Positions 42,805 through 51,931 of a stretch of DNA of 64,000 nucleotides are shown here, piece after piece. Source of the DNA: Borrelia hispanica CRI (GTDB lineage Bacteria > Spirochaetota > Spirochaetia > Borreliales > Borreliaceae); NCBI RefSeq assembly GCF_000500065.1, contig NZ_AYOU01000121.1, positions 344,481-408,480 on the forward strand, given 5' to 3'. Under the pieces are notes generated by a model. It was not told where the DNA came from. It was given only the letters and a program-made list of their open reading frames with translations, and made no database searches. The translations under genes were made by a program, and so were the position numbers. The stretch's first letter is position 1, and each line of letters begins with the position of its first letter.

Positions 42805-44220
42805 ATGGTTCAAAAAAATAAAATGCCAAGTAGTTTTACGATAGTATTTGCTTTAATAGTGTTTATGACAATATTAACTTATATAGTTCCTGCAGGTGAA
42901 TTTCATAAAGAAAATAGAGAAGTGAATGGTAATTTGCAAGAAGTTGTTGTGGCTGGGACTTATCATGCAGTAGACAGAGCATCTAGGGGATTTTGGGATG
43001 GCATTTTTATTATTTTAACAGCAATGGCTAAAGGAATGGAACATGCTGTTGAAGTTATTGTATTTGTTTTAATTGTTGGTGGAGCTTATGGAATTATTTT
43101 AGGGACGGGAGCGGTTGATGCAGGAATAGCCGCAGCAATTAAGAAAATGGGAAATAAGGATAGACTTTTGATACCCTTGATGATGTTTATTTTTTCCATA
43201 GGCGGAACTACAACGGGGATGTATGAAGAAACACTACCATTTTATCTAATTATGATCCCACTGGTAATAGCTTTAGGTTATGATAGTGTTGTAGCTGTTG
43301 CAATTATTGGACTAGGGGCTGGTGTTGGAACTATGGCATCTACTATTAATCCATTTGCTACGGGGATAGCATCAGCGATAGCTGGTATTGAAATAAAGGA
43401 CGGTTTTTATTTTCGTATTGTTTTATACATAGTTTCTGTTTTTGTAGCTATAGCATATGTATTGATATATGCAATTAGAGTTAAGAATGATCCTAAAAGA
43501 TCTATAGTATATTCTCAAAGGGAAGAGAATTATAATCTATTTGTTAAAGGTAGGAGTGATGATAAGAGTGATAGTATGCCAGAATTTACAAATAGACGGA
43601 AAATGGTATTAGTATTGTATGGAATAATGGTTGTATTTTTAATATATAGTATTTTAGAGCTTGGTTGGTGGATGCAAGAGATGACAATGTTATATCTTGG
43701 TACAGCGATTCTATCTGCGTTTATATGTAAAATGAATGAATCTAAAATGTGGGATACCTTTGTAGAGGGAGCTAAAGATATGATAACAGCAGCACTTATT
43801 ATAGGTATGGCTCGGGGAGTAATGATTGTAGCTGATGAAGGCATGATTACAGGAACAATTTTACATGCTGCATCAGAATTTTTGTATGGGGTACCTAAAG
43901 GTATGTTTATTATTTTAAATGAACTTGTACAGATATTTATAGGTTTTATTGTGCCCTCTTCATCAGGACATGCAAGTTTAACAATGTCAATGATGGCTCC
44001 ATTGGCTGATTTTTTAGATATGCCAAGATCGTCAGTTGTATTGGCTATGCAGACAGCATCAGGTTTGGTAAATTTGTTAACGCCAACAAGTGGGGTTATC
44101 ATGGCTGTATTGGGAATGGCAAGACTTAGTTATGGTAGTTGGTTTAAGTTTGTGATGCCAATTTTTGTGATTGAATTTGTAATATGTATTTTAGTAATAA
44201 TGGCAAATGTATATTTATAG
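42805..44220 (+). CDS. arcD: Arginine/ornithine antiporter-like permease (YfcC/ArcD family)
   Basis: 471 residues with about 12 membrane segments and no signal peptide. It has the YfcC-type N-terminus (TYIVPAGEFHKE), GGTTTGMYEETLPFY, and the C-terminal VPSSSGHASLTMSMMAPLAD. Family members exchange basic amino acids. Its place inside the arc operon argues for arginine/ornithine exchange. AGGAGAG lies 5 bases before the ATG. Confidence 0.85.
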   Translation: MVQKNKMPSSFTIVFALIVFMTILTYIVPAGEFHKENREVNGNLQEVVVAGTYHAVDRASRGFWDGIFIILTAMAKGMEHAVEVIVFVLIVGGAYGIILGTGAVDAGIAAAIKKMGNKDRLLIPLMMFIFSIGGTTTGMYEETLPFYLIMIPLVIALGYDSVVAVAIIGLGAGVGTMASTINPFATGIASAIAGIEIKDGFYFRIVLYIVSVFVAIAYVLIYAIRVKNDPKRSIVYSQREENYNLFVKGRSDDKSDSMPEFTNRRKMVLVLYGIMVVFLIYSILELGWWMQEMTMLYLGTAILSAFICKMNESKMWDTFVEGAKDMITAALIIGMARGVMIVADEGMITGTILHAASEFLYGVPKGMFIILNELVQIFIGFIVPSSSGHASLTMSMMAPLADFLDMPRSSVVLAMQTASGLVNLLTPTSGVIMAVLGMARLSYGSWFKFVMPIFVIEFVICILVIMANVYL

Positions 44221-44244
44221 TATGTACTATTTAAGGAGTTATGT

Positions 44245-45177
44245 ATGAATAAAAGAATTGTAGTAAGCCTTGGAGGAAATGCTTTAGAATGTGGAGATGG
44301 AACATTTTGTGAGCAATTGTCAAGGATAGAAAGTAGTGTATGTGGTATAGTGGATTTAATAGAATATGGTTATGAGATAGTGATTAGTCATGGTAATGGT
44401 CCTCAAGTGGGAAGAATTTTGCTAGAAAATGAAATGTGCAAGGAGACGCCATTGGCACCACTTGATGTGTGTGTTGGTATGAGTCAAGGGATGATAGGAT
44501 ATTATATTGAGCAGGCATTAAGGAATGAGATCTGTAGGCGGGGAATTAAACGAAAAGTAATAGTAGTGTTGACTCAAGTTTTGGTAGATAAGGAAGATGA
44601 GTGTTTTAATAATCCTAGCAAACCTATTGGTCCATTTTATGATAAGATACGAGCAAAAGAGCTTGAGAGTGAGGGATATACTTTAAAAGAAGATAGTGGA
44701 AGAGGGTATAGGAGAGTGGTGGCATCACCTAAGCCTATTGAGATTATAGAAATTGAAGAGATAATTGAATTAATTAACAAAGGATGTATAGTTATTGCTT
44801 GTGGAGGAGGTGGTATACCTGTTATAAAAGATGAAAGAGGAGTTATTAAGGGAATAAGTGGAGTAATTGATAAGGATTTTGCATCGTCTAAATTAGGACA
44901 AGATATAGGAGCAGATCAGTTATTAATCATTACTGCTGTTGAGCAGGTAGCGTTAAATTTTGGCAAAAGCAATGAAAGTTTACTGAGCAAAGTAAGTATT
45001 GGTGATTTAGAGAAATATATCAAAGAGAGTCACTTTGCAGCAGGTTCTATGTTGCCTAAAATAGAGGCAAGTATTAACTTTGTAAAGTCTAGAGAGAATA
45101 GAGAGGCAATTATTACGTCACTTGATAAAATTATTGAAGGGATAAAGGGAATTAGAGGGACAATTATAACCATGTAG
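44245..45177 (+). CDS. arcC: Carbamate kinase
   Basis: 310 residues. The N-terminus VVSLGGNALECGDG, SHGNGPQVGRIL, CGGGGIPVI, and DKDFASSKLGQDIGADQLLIIT are all typical of carbamate kinase. It makes ATP from ADP and carbamoyl phosphate, the energy-yielding end of the arginine deiminase pathway. AAGGAG lies upstream of the ATG. It is the last gene of the operon. Confidence 0.95.
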   Translation: MNKRIVVSLGGNALECGDGTFCEQLSRIESSVCGIVDLIEYGYEIVISHGNGPQVGRILLENEMCKETPLAPLDVCVGMSQGMIGYYIEQALRNEICRRGIKRKVIVVLTQVLVDKEDECFNNPSKPIGPFYDKIRAKELESEGYTLKEDSGRGYRRVVASPKPIEIIEIEEIIELINKGCIVIACGGGGIPVIKDERGVIKGISGVIDKDFASSKLGQDIGADQLLIITAVEQVALNFGKSNESLLSKVSIGDLEKYIKESHFAAGSMLPKIEASINFVKSRENREAIITSLDKIIEGIKGIRGTIITM

Positions 45178-45491
45178 ATTGGTTACTAAATATTGACATA
45201 GGAAGTTGTATAAGTAAGCATCTATTTTAAAAAGAGTAAAGTTTCAAAATCGATGATCAAGATGAATGGCGGGGATCTTCAAATCAACCCATTCATTTGT
45301 ATTTGTAATTTCTATTATTAAATTTTGTATTTCATGTATGATATTTGTAGTTTTGTTCAATAATTTTTATCATATTAGTTTTTTAATCATGATACAATAA
45401 ATTCTTTATAAGAAAATGTTGTAAAATTTGTATCTTTAAATATTTTGAACTAAATGTGTATGTATATTTTGTAAAGGAGCGTTAAAATAGT
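45178..45491. other. Intergenic region between arcC and the purine permease gene
   Basis: This AT-rich stretch has no coding frame. It holds an 8-bp inverted repeat, ATGAATGG (45262-45269) and CCATTCAT (45289-45296), around a GC-richer loop; it may be an arc terminator but has no T-run. AAAGGAGC at 45473-45480 is the likely ribosome binding site of the next gene. I see no purine riboswitch consensus. Confidence 0.5.
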
Positions 45492-46814
45492 ATGAAAAAG
45501 GACAAAATTGATTACAAAAGAGAAATAATTGCTGGAATTACAACATTTTTAAGTATGGGATATATAATAATAGTAAATCCTTTAATATTATCTAATGCGG
45601 GAATGCCTATGGGAGCATTGATAACAGCTACATGTATAACAGCTGGGCTTGCTACAATTATGATGGGTGTAGTAACAAATACTCCTTTAGCTTTAGCGTC
45701 TGGGATGGGGACCAATGCATTTTTTGCTTTTTCTATTGTAAAAGGAATGAATATACCTTGGGAAGTGGCTTTGGCCGCAGTGTTTGTTGAAGGAATTCTG
45801 TTTATTATTTTATCTTTGTCAAAGATTAGAGAAAATATCATAAATGCTATACCAATGAATTTAAAATATTCTATTTCTGTTGGTATTGGATTTTTTATTG
45901 CTTTTATTGGTTTAGTTAATAGTAATATTATAGTTAAGAATGAAGCCACATTAATTGGTATCGGTAATTTTATAGATTTACAAGTTTTGATGACATTGTT
46001 AGGTTTTCTCTTAATATATATTTTTGAGATGAAGGGTATTAGAGGAAGTATATTATTGTCAATTTGTATTATTACTTTAATATCTTGGGGTTATTGTTTG
46101 TTTGATAGAGAATCTGCTATGAGTATTGGATTTAAATTGCCAGATGGATTTTTAAGATACGAATCGTTTTTCCCTATATTTAATAAATTAAATTTTTCTT
46201 ATATTGTAAATGGAAATTTATGGAATTTTATTTTTATAGTATTTATTTTATTATTTAATGATATTTTTGATACGCTTGGAACTTTAGTGGGAGTTGCTAC
46301 TAAGGGAAATATGGTTGATAGTGATGGTAATGTACGTAGTGCCGGTAAGATATTATTAGTCGATGCTATTGCTACAACTTTTGGTGCGATTATGGGAGTA
46401 TCTACTGTTACAACTTATATTGAAAGTTCTACGGGAGTGGCAGCAGGAGGACGTACTGGGGTTACATCAATTATGACAGGAATTTTATTTATATTATCAA
46501 TATTTTTTGCACCTTTATTTATTGCTGTTCCAACTAGTGCGATATCAGCTACTTTAATATATGTTGGGTTTTTAATGTGTAAGGAGATCAAAAATATTGA
46601 TTTTACGAATATGAAAGAAGCTATTCCAAGTTTTTTGATATTATTGTTAATTCCGTTAACTTATAATATAGCTTCAGGAATCGGTATTGGAATAACTTTT
46701 TATGTAATTATGAGTTTATTATATAATTTTTTAAGGAAAGAGTATGTCAATGTGTCTCCTATCATAATTGTATTGTCTTGTGTTTTTGTCTTGAAATTAT
46801 TGCTTTCTAGTTAA
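45492..46814 (+). CDS. NCS2-family (AzgA-type) purine permease
   Basis: 440 residues and about 12 membrane segments. Motifs are NPLILSNAGMP, ASGMGTNAFFAF, LFNDIFDTLGTLVGVA and STVTTYIESSTGVAAGGRTG, all conserved in AzgA/PbuG guanine-hypoxanthine or adenine transporters. Borrelia cannot make purines de novo, so import is vital. In Lyme spirochaetes the related transporters I know of are on plasmid cp26; here a copy sits beside the arc operon on the chromosome. The binding site AAAGGAG is about 12 bases before the ATG. Confidence 0.9.
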   Translation: MKKDKIDYKREIIAGITTFLSMGYIIIVNPLILSNAGMPMGALITATCITAGLATIMMGVVTNTPLALASGMGTNAFFAFSIVKGMNIPWEVALAAVFVEGILFIILSLSKIRENIINAIPMNLKYSISVGIGFFIAFIGLVNSNIIVKNEATLIGIGNFIDLQVLMTLLGFLLIYIFEMKGIRGSILLSICIITLISWGYCLFDRESAMSIGFKLPDGFLRYESFFPIFNKLNFSYIVNGNLWNFIFIVFILLFNDIFDTLGTLVGVATKGNMVDSDGNVRSAGKILLVDAIATTFGAIMGVSTVTTYIESSTGVAAGGRTGVTSIMTGILFILSIFFAPLFIAVPTSAISATLIYVGFLMCKEIKNIDFTNMKEAIPSFLILLLIPLTYNIASGIGIGITFYVIMSLLYNFLRKEYVNVSPIIIVLSCVFVLKLLLSS

Positions 46815-46933
46815 GGTTTTATAAATAAAATATAATTATGAATAGAGATATTTATTACTAAAAAAATCGTGTGTAATGACTGAATTGTGAATACAAAGTA
46901 GGAGTTTGAAATTTTTAGTACTTAATTTGTTTG

Positions 46934-47375
46934 ATGTGTAATAATGGATTAGTAAAAGAGCAAAGTAAAGCAACAAAGGCATATGGAATATTGATTGATT
47001 TTAAGGTGGTAAGTAAAAAGATAAAATATGTGGTTGAGTTTGTTGGGAAAGTGGAGGGAGTTCATGCTTACTGTAAAGGTGGATTGGCAGAGTAAAGTTA
47101 GAGACGTATTCAAGTGGTATCACTGAAAAGATTAAGACTAAAATTGTTGCTGCTAAAATTAAAAGTGTAAATTTCTTAAAAAATTGCAATAAAAGAAAGG
47201 TGATCTTGGCAAAGAAGGTATTGGCGATGATGCTTCAGAGGAGGCTATAGCTTATGTAAAAAAGGATGGAGATAAAGGAATAAAAGAATTATGCGCACTC
47301 AACAAAACAGTTTATGAATTGTTGACGGCTTCTAATAGAATGGTATCGGATGCAATAGCAGAACTTGTAGTTTAA
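46934..47375 (+). pseudogene. vsp pseudogene (degenerate)
   Basis: Starting at ATGTGTAATAATGG, the frame reads CNNGLVKEQSKATKAYG and on to a stop near 47095. It then breaks and resumes at about 47200 as GDLGKEGIGDDASEEAIAYV, ending SDAIAELVV with a stop at 47373. It aligns with the better-preserved vsp copy at 47713-48367 at both ends (KATKADGSVIDLK; SDAMAELVV) but lacks the signal peptide and most of the middle. It can only act as a short donor sequence. Confidence 0.75.
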
Positions 47376-47461
47376 CTCTACTACTTAGAGAAGTTAAAAT
47401 ATATAAATACAAGATATTAAAGCAAGAAATAGCTTTAATAATATAAATAAAGTTATAAGAG

Positions 47462-47498
47462 AAATATACTGAGAGTTAATCTCTTAGTATATTTTGTT
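47462..47498 (+). terminator. Class A hairpin terminator after vsp pseudogene
   Basis: A 14-bp stem with one G-U pair starts AAATATACTGAGAG, has the loop TTAAT, and is followed by TTGTTTT. It has the same GAGAGTTAA layout as the hairpins after the other vsp and group III vlp cassettes. Confidence 0.7.
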
Positions 47499-47500
47499 TT

Positions 47501-47536
47501 ATGATGTCAAAAAAAATATATCTTTTTTGACATCAT
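47501..47536. repeat. Perfect 14-bp inverted repeat
   Basis: ATGATGTCAAAAAA and its exact complement flank an 8-base loop. It sits just after the class A hairpin and just before an inverted vlp leader. It could be a second terminator serving the minus strand, or a scar of the rearrangement that inverted the leader. Confidence 0.6.
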
Positions 47537-47550
47537 TTGTTAGTTATTAT

Positions 47551-47654
47551 CTATTTATTCATCGTTGTCTTTCCTTTTCTCTTACCTATTTCTTTTCCTT
47601 TCATTCTTTTCTTTGCCTCCTTGTTTTTATGATTTATTTTTTAGCTTATCTCTT
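47551..47654 (-). pseudogene. Inverted vlp 5' leader and start remnant
   Basis: Read on the minus strand, this holds AAGCTAAAAAATAAATC, then the ribosome binding site AAGGAGGC, then an ATG at 47604. The 17-codon frame reads MKGKEIGKRKGKTTMNK before a stop. These elements match the leaders of the vlp cassettes elsewhere (AAGCTA...AAGGAGGCGAA, MKGKKGIGK). It therefore records an inversion or inverted insertion of a vlp 5' end, head-to-head with the next vsp. Confidence 0.65.
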
Positions 47655-47712
47655 AAAATCATAAACAAAAAATAAAATGGGGACAAGAGAGATAAATATG
47701 AGAGGATAGTTG

Positions 47713-48367
47713 ATGAGAGAGAAAAGAGTGAAAAGAAGAGTAAAGGGAATAATGGTGGTGGTGGTGATTATGGTGGTGGTGGGGATGTAATAGTGGAGGG
47801 GGAGTAAGTGAGGGAAGTCAAGCAAAAGCGACTAAGGCAGATGGGAGTGTAATTGATTTAAAGGTAGTAGGGGAGAAGATAAAAAGTGCGGTGGAGTTTG
47901 CAGGGAAAGTAAAGGAAGTGCATACTTTAGTTAAGTCGGTTGATGAGCTGGCTAAAGCTATAGGGAAGAAAATTAAAAGTGATAATAATAATTTTGAGGC
48001 TGAAGCTAATAAGACTGGTTCTTTAGTTGCGGGGGCATTGCAGATAGTATTAACTGTAAAAGAGAAATTGGGTAAGTTAGATGCAGAAGCTACTAAATTT
48101 GAAGAAGTTAATTCAAAATTTACTGAAGCTAAGGGTAAAATTGATGAGTTTGTAAAGAAATTAAAAGAAGGTCATGCTGCTCTTGGTGAACATGATGCTC
48201 AGGATGATGATGTGAAGAAAGCTATAGATAGAATTGGTCAACCTAATGGAGATAAAGGAGCAAAAGAATTAGGAGGACTCAACAAAGCAATTGATGAATT
48301 GTTAAGGGCTTCTAATAAAATAGTATCGGATGCAATGGCAGAGCTTGTAGTTAAACCTACTATTTAA
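47713..48367 (+). pseudogene. vsp: Variable small protein (vsp) cassette, 5' frameshift
   Basis: ATG at 47713 opens MREKRVKRRVKGIMVVVVIM, a normal Vsp/Vlp signal start. The GTG-repeat tract then runs out of frame into a stop at 47788. The body is intact in the next frame from TGTAATAGTGG at 47786 (CNSGGGVSEGSQAKATKADG) to 48367, and includes VKSVDELAKAIGKKI, NKTGSLVAGALQIV and GAKELGGLNKAIDELL. These are hallmarks of Vsp, the OspC-like helical surface lipoproteins of relapsing-fever Borrelia. The lesion is one base extra or two missing, next to the lipidated cysteine. Confidence 0.85.
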
Positions 48368-48442
48368 GAAGTTAAATTATATAGATACCAAGATATTCAA
48401 TTGGGATAATAACTTTAAGAAAATAGATAAAGTTATAAAGGG

Positions 48443-48478
48443 AAGATATTGAGAGTTAAGCTCTTGGCATCTTTTATT
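48443..48478 (+). terminator. Class A hairpin terminator
   Basis: AAGAT...ATCTT stem with inner GAGAG and CTCTT arms around TTAAG, then TTTATTTTATT. It follows the vsp cassette. Confidence 0.65.
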
Positions 48479-48652
48479 TTATTGTTTTCATTAAATTGTT
48501 CTAATTGAAAATATTCAGTTTTTAGTTTTTATATAGATTTTATGAATTTTCGTTTAGTCATTTATTCATAGATGTATCCATTTTGTTTTTGTGTCTTACT
48601 AGGTTTTAAAGATAAGCTAGAAAAAAATAAAACAAATAAGGAGGCGAAGAAA

Positions 48653-49793
48653 ATGAAGAGAGAAGGAATAGTAGGGGAAATAAAAGGGAAGAGAGAAATA
48701 GAGAGAGGAAGAGAGAGAGGGAAGAGAGGGAGAAGAATGAAAGGGATAGTGATGATGATAGTGATGGGATGTAATAGTGGAGGAGTAAAAGGTGGAGAAG
48801 GGACAGGAGGAGAAGAGGGGAGAGGAGGAAGTTTGAGTGAGGTATTGCTGGAAGTAGGAAGAAGTGCAGAGAATGTCTTTTACTCGTTTGTAGCACTAAT
48901 CTCAGATACTTTGGGCTTTAATGCAACTAAAGATACAAAGAAGCAAGATGTAGGAGAATATTTTGACAATTTAAGTGTTAAGATTGGATCGGCATCAAAA
49001 GAGTTAGAAGATGTAGTAAAAAAGGCGGAAGGAGAAGGATCTAAAGATGGTTCAATAGCCGTAGCGATTAGAGAAGCAGTTAATGTTGCCAAGACTACTT
49101 TGAACACATTAAAAGAGCATTTAGAGTCTTTAAAAGATATCGGTGATGGAGCTGTGGTAGGTGATGCAGCAAGTAATAAAGAAGGAGTAGCGGCAGATGG
49201 TGATGCATTAAATAAAGTCCTTAAAGCATTTCAAGGCATAATCATCTGGTAAAGAAGGTGTTGTTAAGCCAGAAGTAGGAAATACAACAGTAAAAATAGA
49301 TAATGCAAATAATAAAGATGGAGCTAAGATATTATCTACAAATAGTAATGTTAAACCAGCAGCAGCAGATGCAGGAAAGGCAGCAGCTATACTAACAACA
49401 GTAAGTGGTAAAGAAATATTAGCATCAATAGTTGACTCAAAAGATAGTGATCCTGTACTAGGAGGATCGGCTCCAAATGGAAATACAACTGCAATGAGTT
49501 TTGCTAAAGGAGGAAATACTGCAGATAATTTAGCACAAGATGCAGTTAAAGCAGCAGCAGTAGCAGGAGGAATAGCCCTACGTTCATTGATTAAGACAGG
49601 AAAATTAGCATCAGGAGCAGTAGATAAATCACAGGGAGGAAAAGAAGAAGTACAAAAGGTAGGAGTAGCCGCAGTAAATAAGCTATTAGTAGCAGTAGAA
49701 GATATAATGAAAAAAACAGTAAAAGAAATACTTAAAAAAGTAAAAGAAAACATAGATAAATCAAGATCTCCAAAGGCAGCAGTTCAACAATAA
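48653..49793 (+). pseudogene. vlp: Group I vlp cassette with one frameshift
   Basis: AAGGAGG at 48638-48644 precedes ATG 48653. The signal region carries [20 protein letters not shown] with the lipobox cysteine. The group I body follows (LLEVGRSAENVFYSFVALI, SDTLGF). The frame breaks near 49233-49243 (stop at 49250) and resumes as SSGKEGVVKPEVGN. It then runs to 49793 through GKEILASI, GGIALRSLIKTGKLASGAVD and VNKLLVAVEDIMKKTVKEIL. One repair event would restore a protein of about 380 residues. It is probably a silent donor. Confidence 0.85.
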
Positions 49794-49833
49794 TAGAGAT
49801 AGTTAGATTAAATTATTTAGAAATTAGGATATA

Positions 49834-49872
49834 AGGCAAGTTTAGATATGAGTCTAGTTTGCCTTTTTTTTT
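49834..49872 (+). terminator. Class C hairpin terminator
   Basis: AGGCAA and TTGCCT with inner TAGA/TCTA arms around TATGAG, then a run of nine T. The same design follows each other group I vlp cassette. Confidence 0.8.
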
Positions 49873-49929
49873 AAATAAATTTTATTTTTTATGTTTCTTT
49901 TTTGCAATATATATAAGTAAATCCATTAT

Positions 49930-50192
49930 TATCGTTGCAAGTATTGCGGCTGCTAAGAAGGAAGATGATAAGAAAGAAATTAAGGAAGGGGCAAAGAAAA
50001 ATTTGGTAATAGCAGCGGGGATAGTATTGAGAGGAATGGCAAAAAATGGAGCAGTAGCAAGTGTAGTAAATAAGGTATTGAGTACATTGATAGGTGGCAA
50101 TCAGAAATAGAGTGGATGAAGGATTAAAAGAGATAAATAAGGTATTAGGAGAGATTAAGCAAGGAGCAGGTTCTGAGGCTAAGACTAATTAA
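49930..50192 (+). pseudogene. Group IV vlp 3' fragment
   Basis: Only the gene's 3' end is present. It reads IAAAKKEDDKKEIKEGAKKN, GIVLRGMAKNGAVASVVNKV and LSTLIGG, and is then frameshifted. The last part (VDEGLKEINKVLGEIKQGAG) is in another frame and stops at 50190. It aligns with the ends of the group IV copies at 53167-54172 and 55766-56867. The part matching KFAAKAEEKAANAVNGT of the sister copy is deleted. Confidence 0.75.
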
Positions 50193-50249
50193 TAGGTGAA
50201 TTAGTATATATTGAATATAGTTCAAATTCTTAGATAAGAATGTTAATGG

Positions 50250-50275
50250 AGGGAGCAATAAAGCTCTCTTTTTTT
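50250..50275 (+). terminator. Class B hairpin terminator
   Basis: AGGGAGC, loop AATAAA, GCTCTCT, then a T-run. The same hairpin follows every group IV vlp copy. Confidence 0.8.
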
Positions 50276-50403
50276 ATTTGCAGTGTTGTGTATGTTATAT
50301 AAGTAATATTTATATAGATCGTCATTTGTTGATTTTTTTGCTTCCGTTATTCCAAGAAAAGCTATAAAAAAGCAATAAAGAAAAAAACAAGGAGGCGAAA
50401 AGA

Positions 50404-51519
50404 ATGAAGAAAAGAGGAGTAAAGGGAATAAGAATAAGAGAAGTAATGATGATGCTGGTGATGGTGGTGATGATGGGATGTAATAGTGGGGGAGTTGCGG
50501 GAGGAGAGGGGAAGGTAAACTTGGAAGCTAAGAATAGTTTTTTAGAGTCATTAGTAAAGATAGGAGAGGGGTTTCAGGAGATTTTTGCTGGTTTTGGGAG
50601 TGCAATAGGGGATGCATTTGGATTTACTGTTGTTAAATCGGGGGATAAGAAAAGTAAGGTGGGAGAACACTTTAAGGAAATAGGTGATGGACTTACAACA
50701 ACTAAGAATAAGTTAAAAGAGCTAGAAGGTAAGATATCAGAGGCTAAGAATGCTGATGGAGTTACAGTTGAAGCTGTTAAAGGTGCAATCAAAGGAGCAA
50801 ATGATGTTTTTACACAGCTAATTGCTTCACTAACTAAACTTTCTGATGTAACTAACGATGGTTCTGAAATTGCTGCTACTGCTATTGCTGCTGCTTCAGC
50901 ACCAGCTAATAAAGATAATGTTGAAACCATTATTGCAGGAGTGAAAGAAATTATTAAAGTAGCGGAGACATCTGGAGTAAAGATTGAGAAAGGAATTCCT
51001 GGTGGTTCGGTTGCCAATGGTGCGGGTAGTTCTACTGCTACCATTAATGCTAATGCTGCTGCAGGTGCTGGAGCTGGTCCTAAATTGGCTGAAGAAGTGG
51101 CTAAAGCAGACCCATGGGCAATGATTGATAAAATAAAAGATTCTAAGACCAATACTGCTCAACTTACTGTTGATAATAATAATGATGCTGGAACATTGGC
51201 TACTGGTGCTAATGCTAATGATGTTAATGGAGCTAAGGCGGCTACTAACGCAGATTTAGCAGCAGCTGTAGCTCTTAAGGCTATGACTAAAGGAGGCAAA
51301 CTTAGTGCTCATAATGCTAATAATGAAGTTGATGCGGTTAAAGCAGCAGCAACAACCGCAGTAAATAAGGTATTAGGAATACTTGATTTTATAATTAAGA
51401 GAACAGTAGGAAGTAATTTAGAAAAGGTAAAAGAAGCAATTAAGGGAATAAAATACTCTGAGACTAGTGGAGTTGACTCTACTAAATCTGATACTACTCA
51501 AGCTACAACCACTAAATAA
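50404..51519 (+). CDS. vlp: Variable large protein (Vlp), group II, apparently intact
   Basis: 371 residues with a ribosome binding site (AAGGAGGCG) before the ATG. The signal peptide is rich in Met and Val (VMMMLVMVVMMGC), with the lipidated cysteine in MGCNSGGV. The body shows [64 protein letters not shown] and [16 protein letters not shown], then a Thr-rich tail. Vlps are surface lipoproteins that switch to evade antibodies. No distinct promoter is seen upstream, so it may be silent in place. Its first half is nearly identical to the gene at 54371. Confidence 0.9.
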   Translation: MKKRGVKGIRIREVMMMLVMVVMMGCNSGGVAGGEGKVNLEAKNSFLESLVKIGEGFQEIFAGFGSAIGDAFGFTVVKSGDKKSKVGEHFKEIGDGLTTTKNKLKELEGKISEAKNADGVTVEAVKGAIKGANDVFTQLIASLTKLSDVTNDGSEIAATAIAAASAPANKDNVETIIAGVKEIIKVAETSGVKIEKGIPGGSVANGAGSSTATINANAAAGAGAGPKLAEEVAKADPWAMIDKIKDSKTNTAQLTVDNNNDAGTLATGANANDVNGAKAATNADLAAAVALKAMTKGGKLSAHNANNEVDAVKAAATTAVNKVLGILDFIIKRTVGSNLEKVKEAIKGIKYSETSGVDSTKSDTTQATTTK

Positions 51520-51553
51520 ATTAGTAATTTTAGTAATAAAAAATCAAATCATT

Positions 51554-51597
51554 AAGGACAACACTTCTCTTTATTTAGGGAAGTTGTTTTCTTTTTA
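51554..51597 (+). terminator. Class D hairpin terminator
   Basis: ACAAC and CTTC arms pair with GAAG and GTTGT across a small bulge, followed by TTTTCTTTTT. The same type follows the other group II vlp cassettes. Confidence 0.65.
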
Positions 51598-51931
51598 TAA
51601 GATATATTCCATCTTATATTCTTTATATTCTAATGAAAAATATTAAGTTTATTGTATGGTTATTGTTTAGGAAAGATTATACATCATAGCCTGAATATTA
51701 AAAATAATACATTAAAATCAAAAAGACTATATTTTACATAGTTTATGTATTATGTATGTAGAAAATTTGATATTAAAGATTTTATGTTTTTAAATTGATA
51801 ACAAACGAAGTAAAATTTTCATTTATTCATTCAATTTATCCATTCATTTATTTTTTATTTTTGATTTTTTTATGTCTTACTAAGTTTTAAAGAAAAGCTA
51901 TAAAGTAAAAAAAAACAAGGAGGTGAGGAAA
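51598..51931. other. Intergenic stretch with vlp-flanking repeats
   Basis: No gene is seen. It holds a copy of the shared downstream element (51628-51657, TTCTAATGAAAAATATT core). It then has AT-rich unique sequence, and the common upstream block: TTTATCCATTCATTTATT near 51835, TGTCTTACTAAGTTTTAAAG near 51873, and AACAAGGAGG at 51915-51923. Confidence 0.6.

Noticed and set aside
45178..45491. Possible purine riboswitch before the purine permease gene.
   Set aside because: The conserved purine-aptamer core and paired loops were not found. Only a short 8-bp inverted repeat is present.
48606..51162. Several long open frames on the minus strand opposite the vlp genes (for example 48606-48896, 49208-49753 and 50574-51152).
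   Set aside because: They are mirror frames of Ala/Gly/Lys-rich vlp coding sequence, with no binding sites and no family motifs. Their composition follows from the sense strand.
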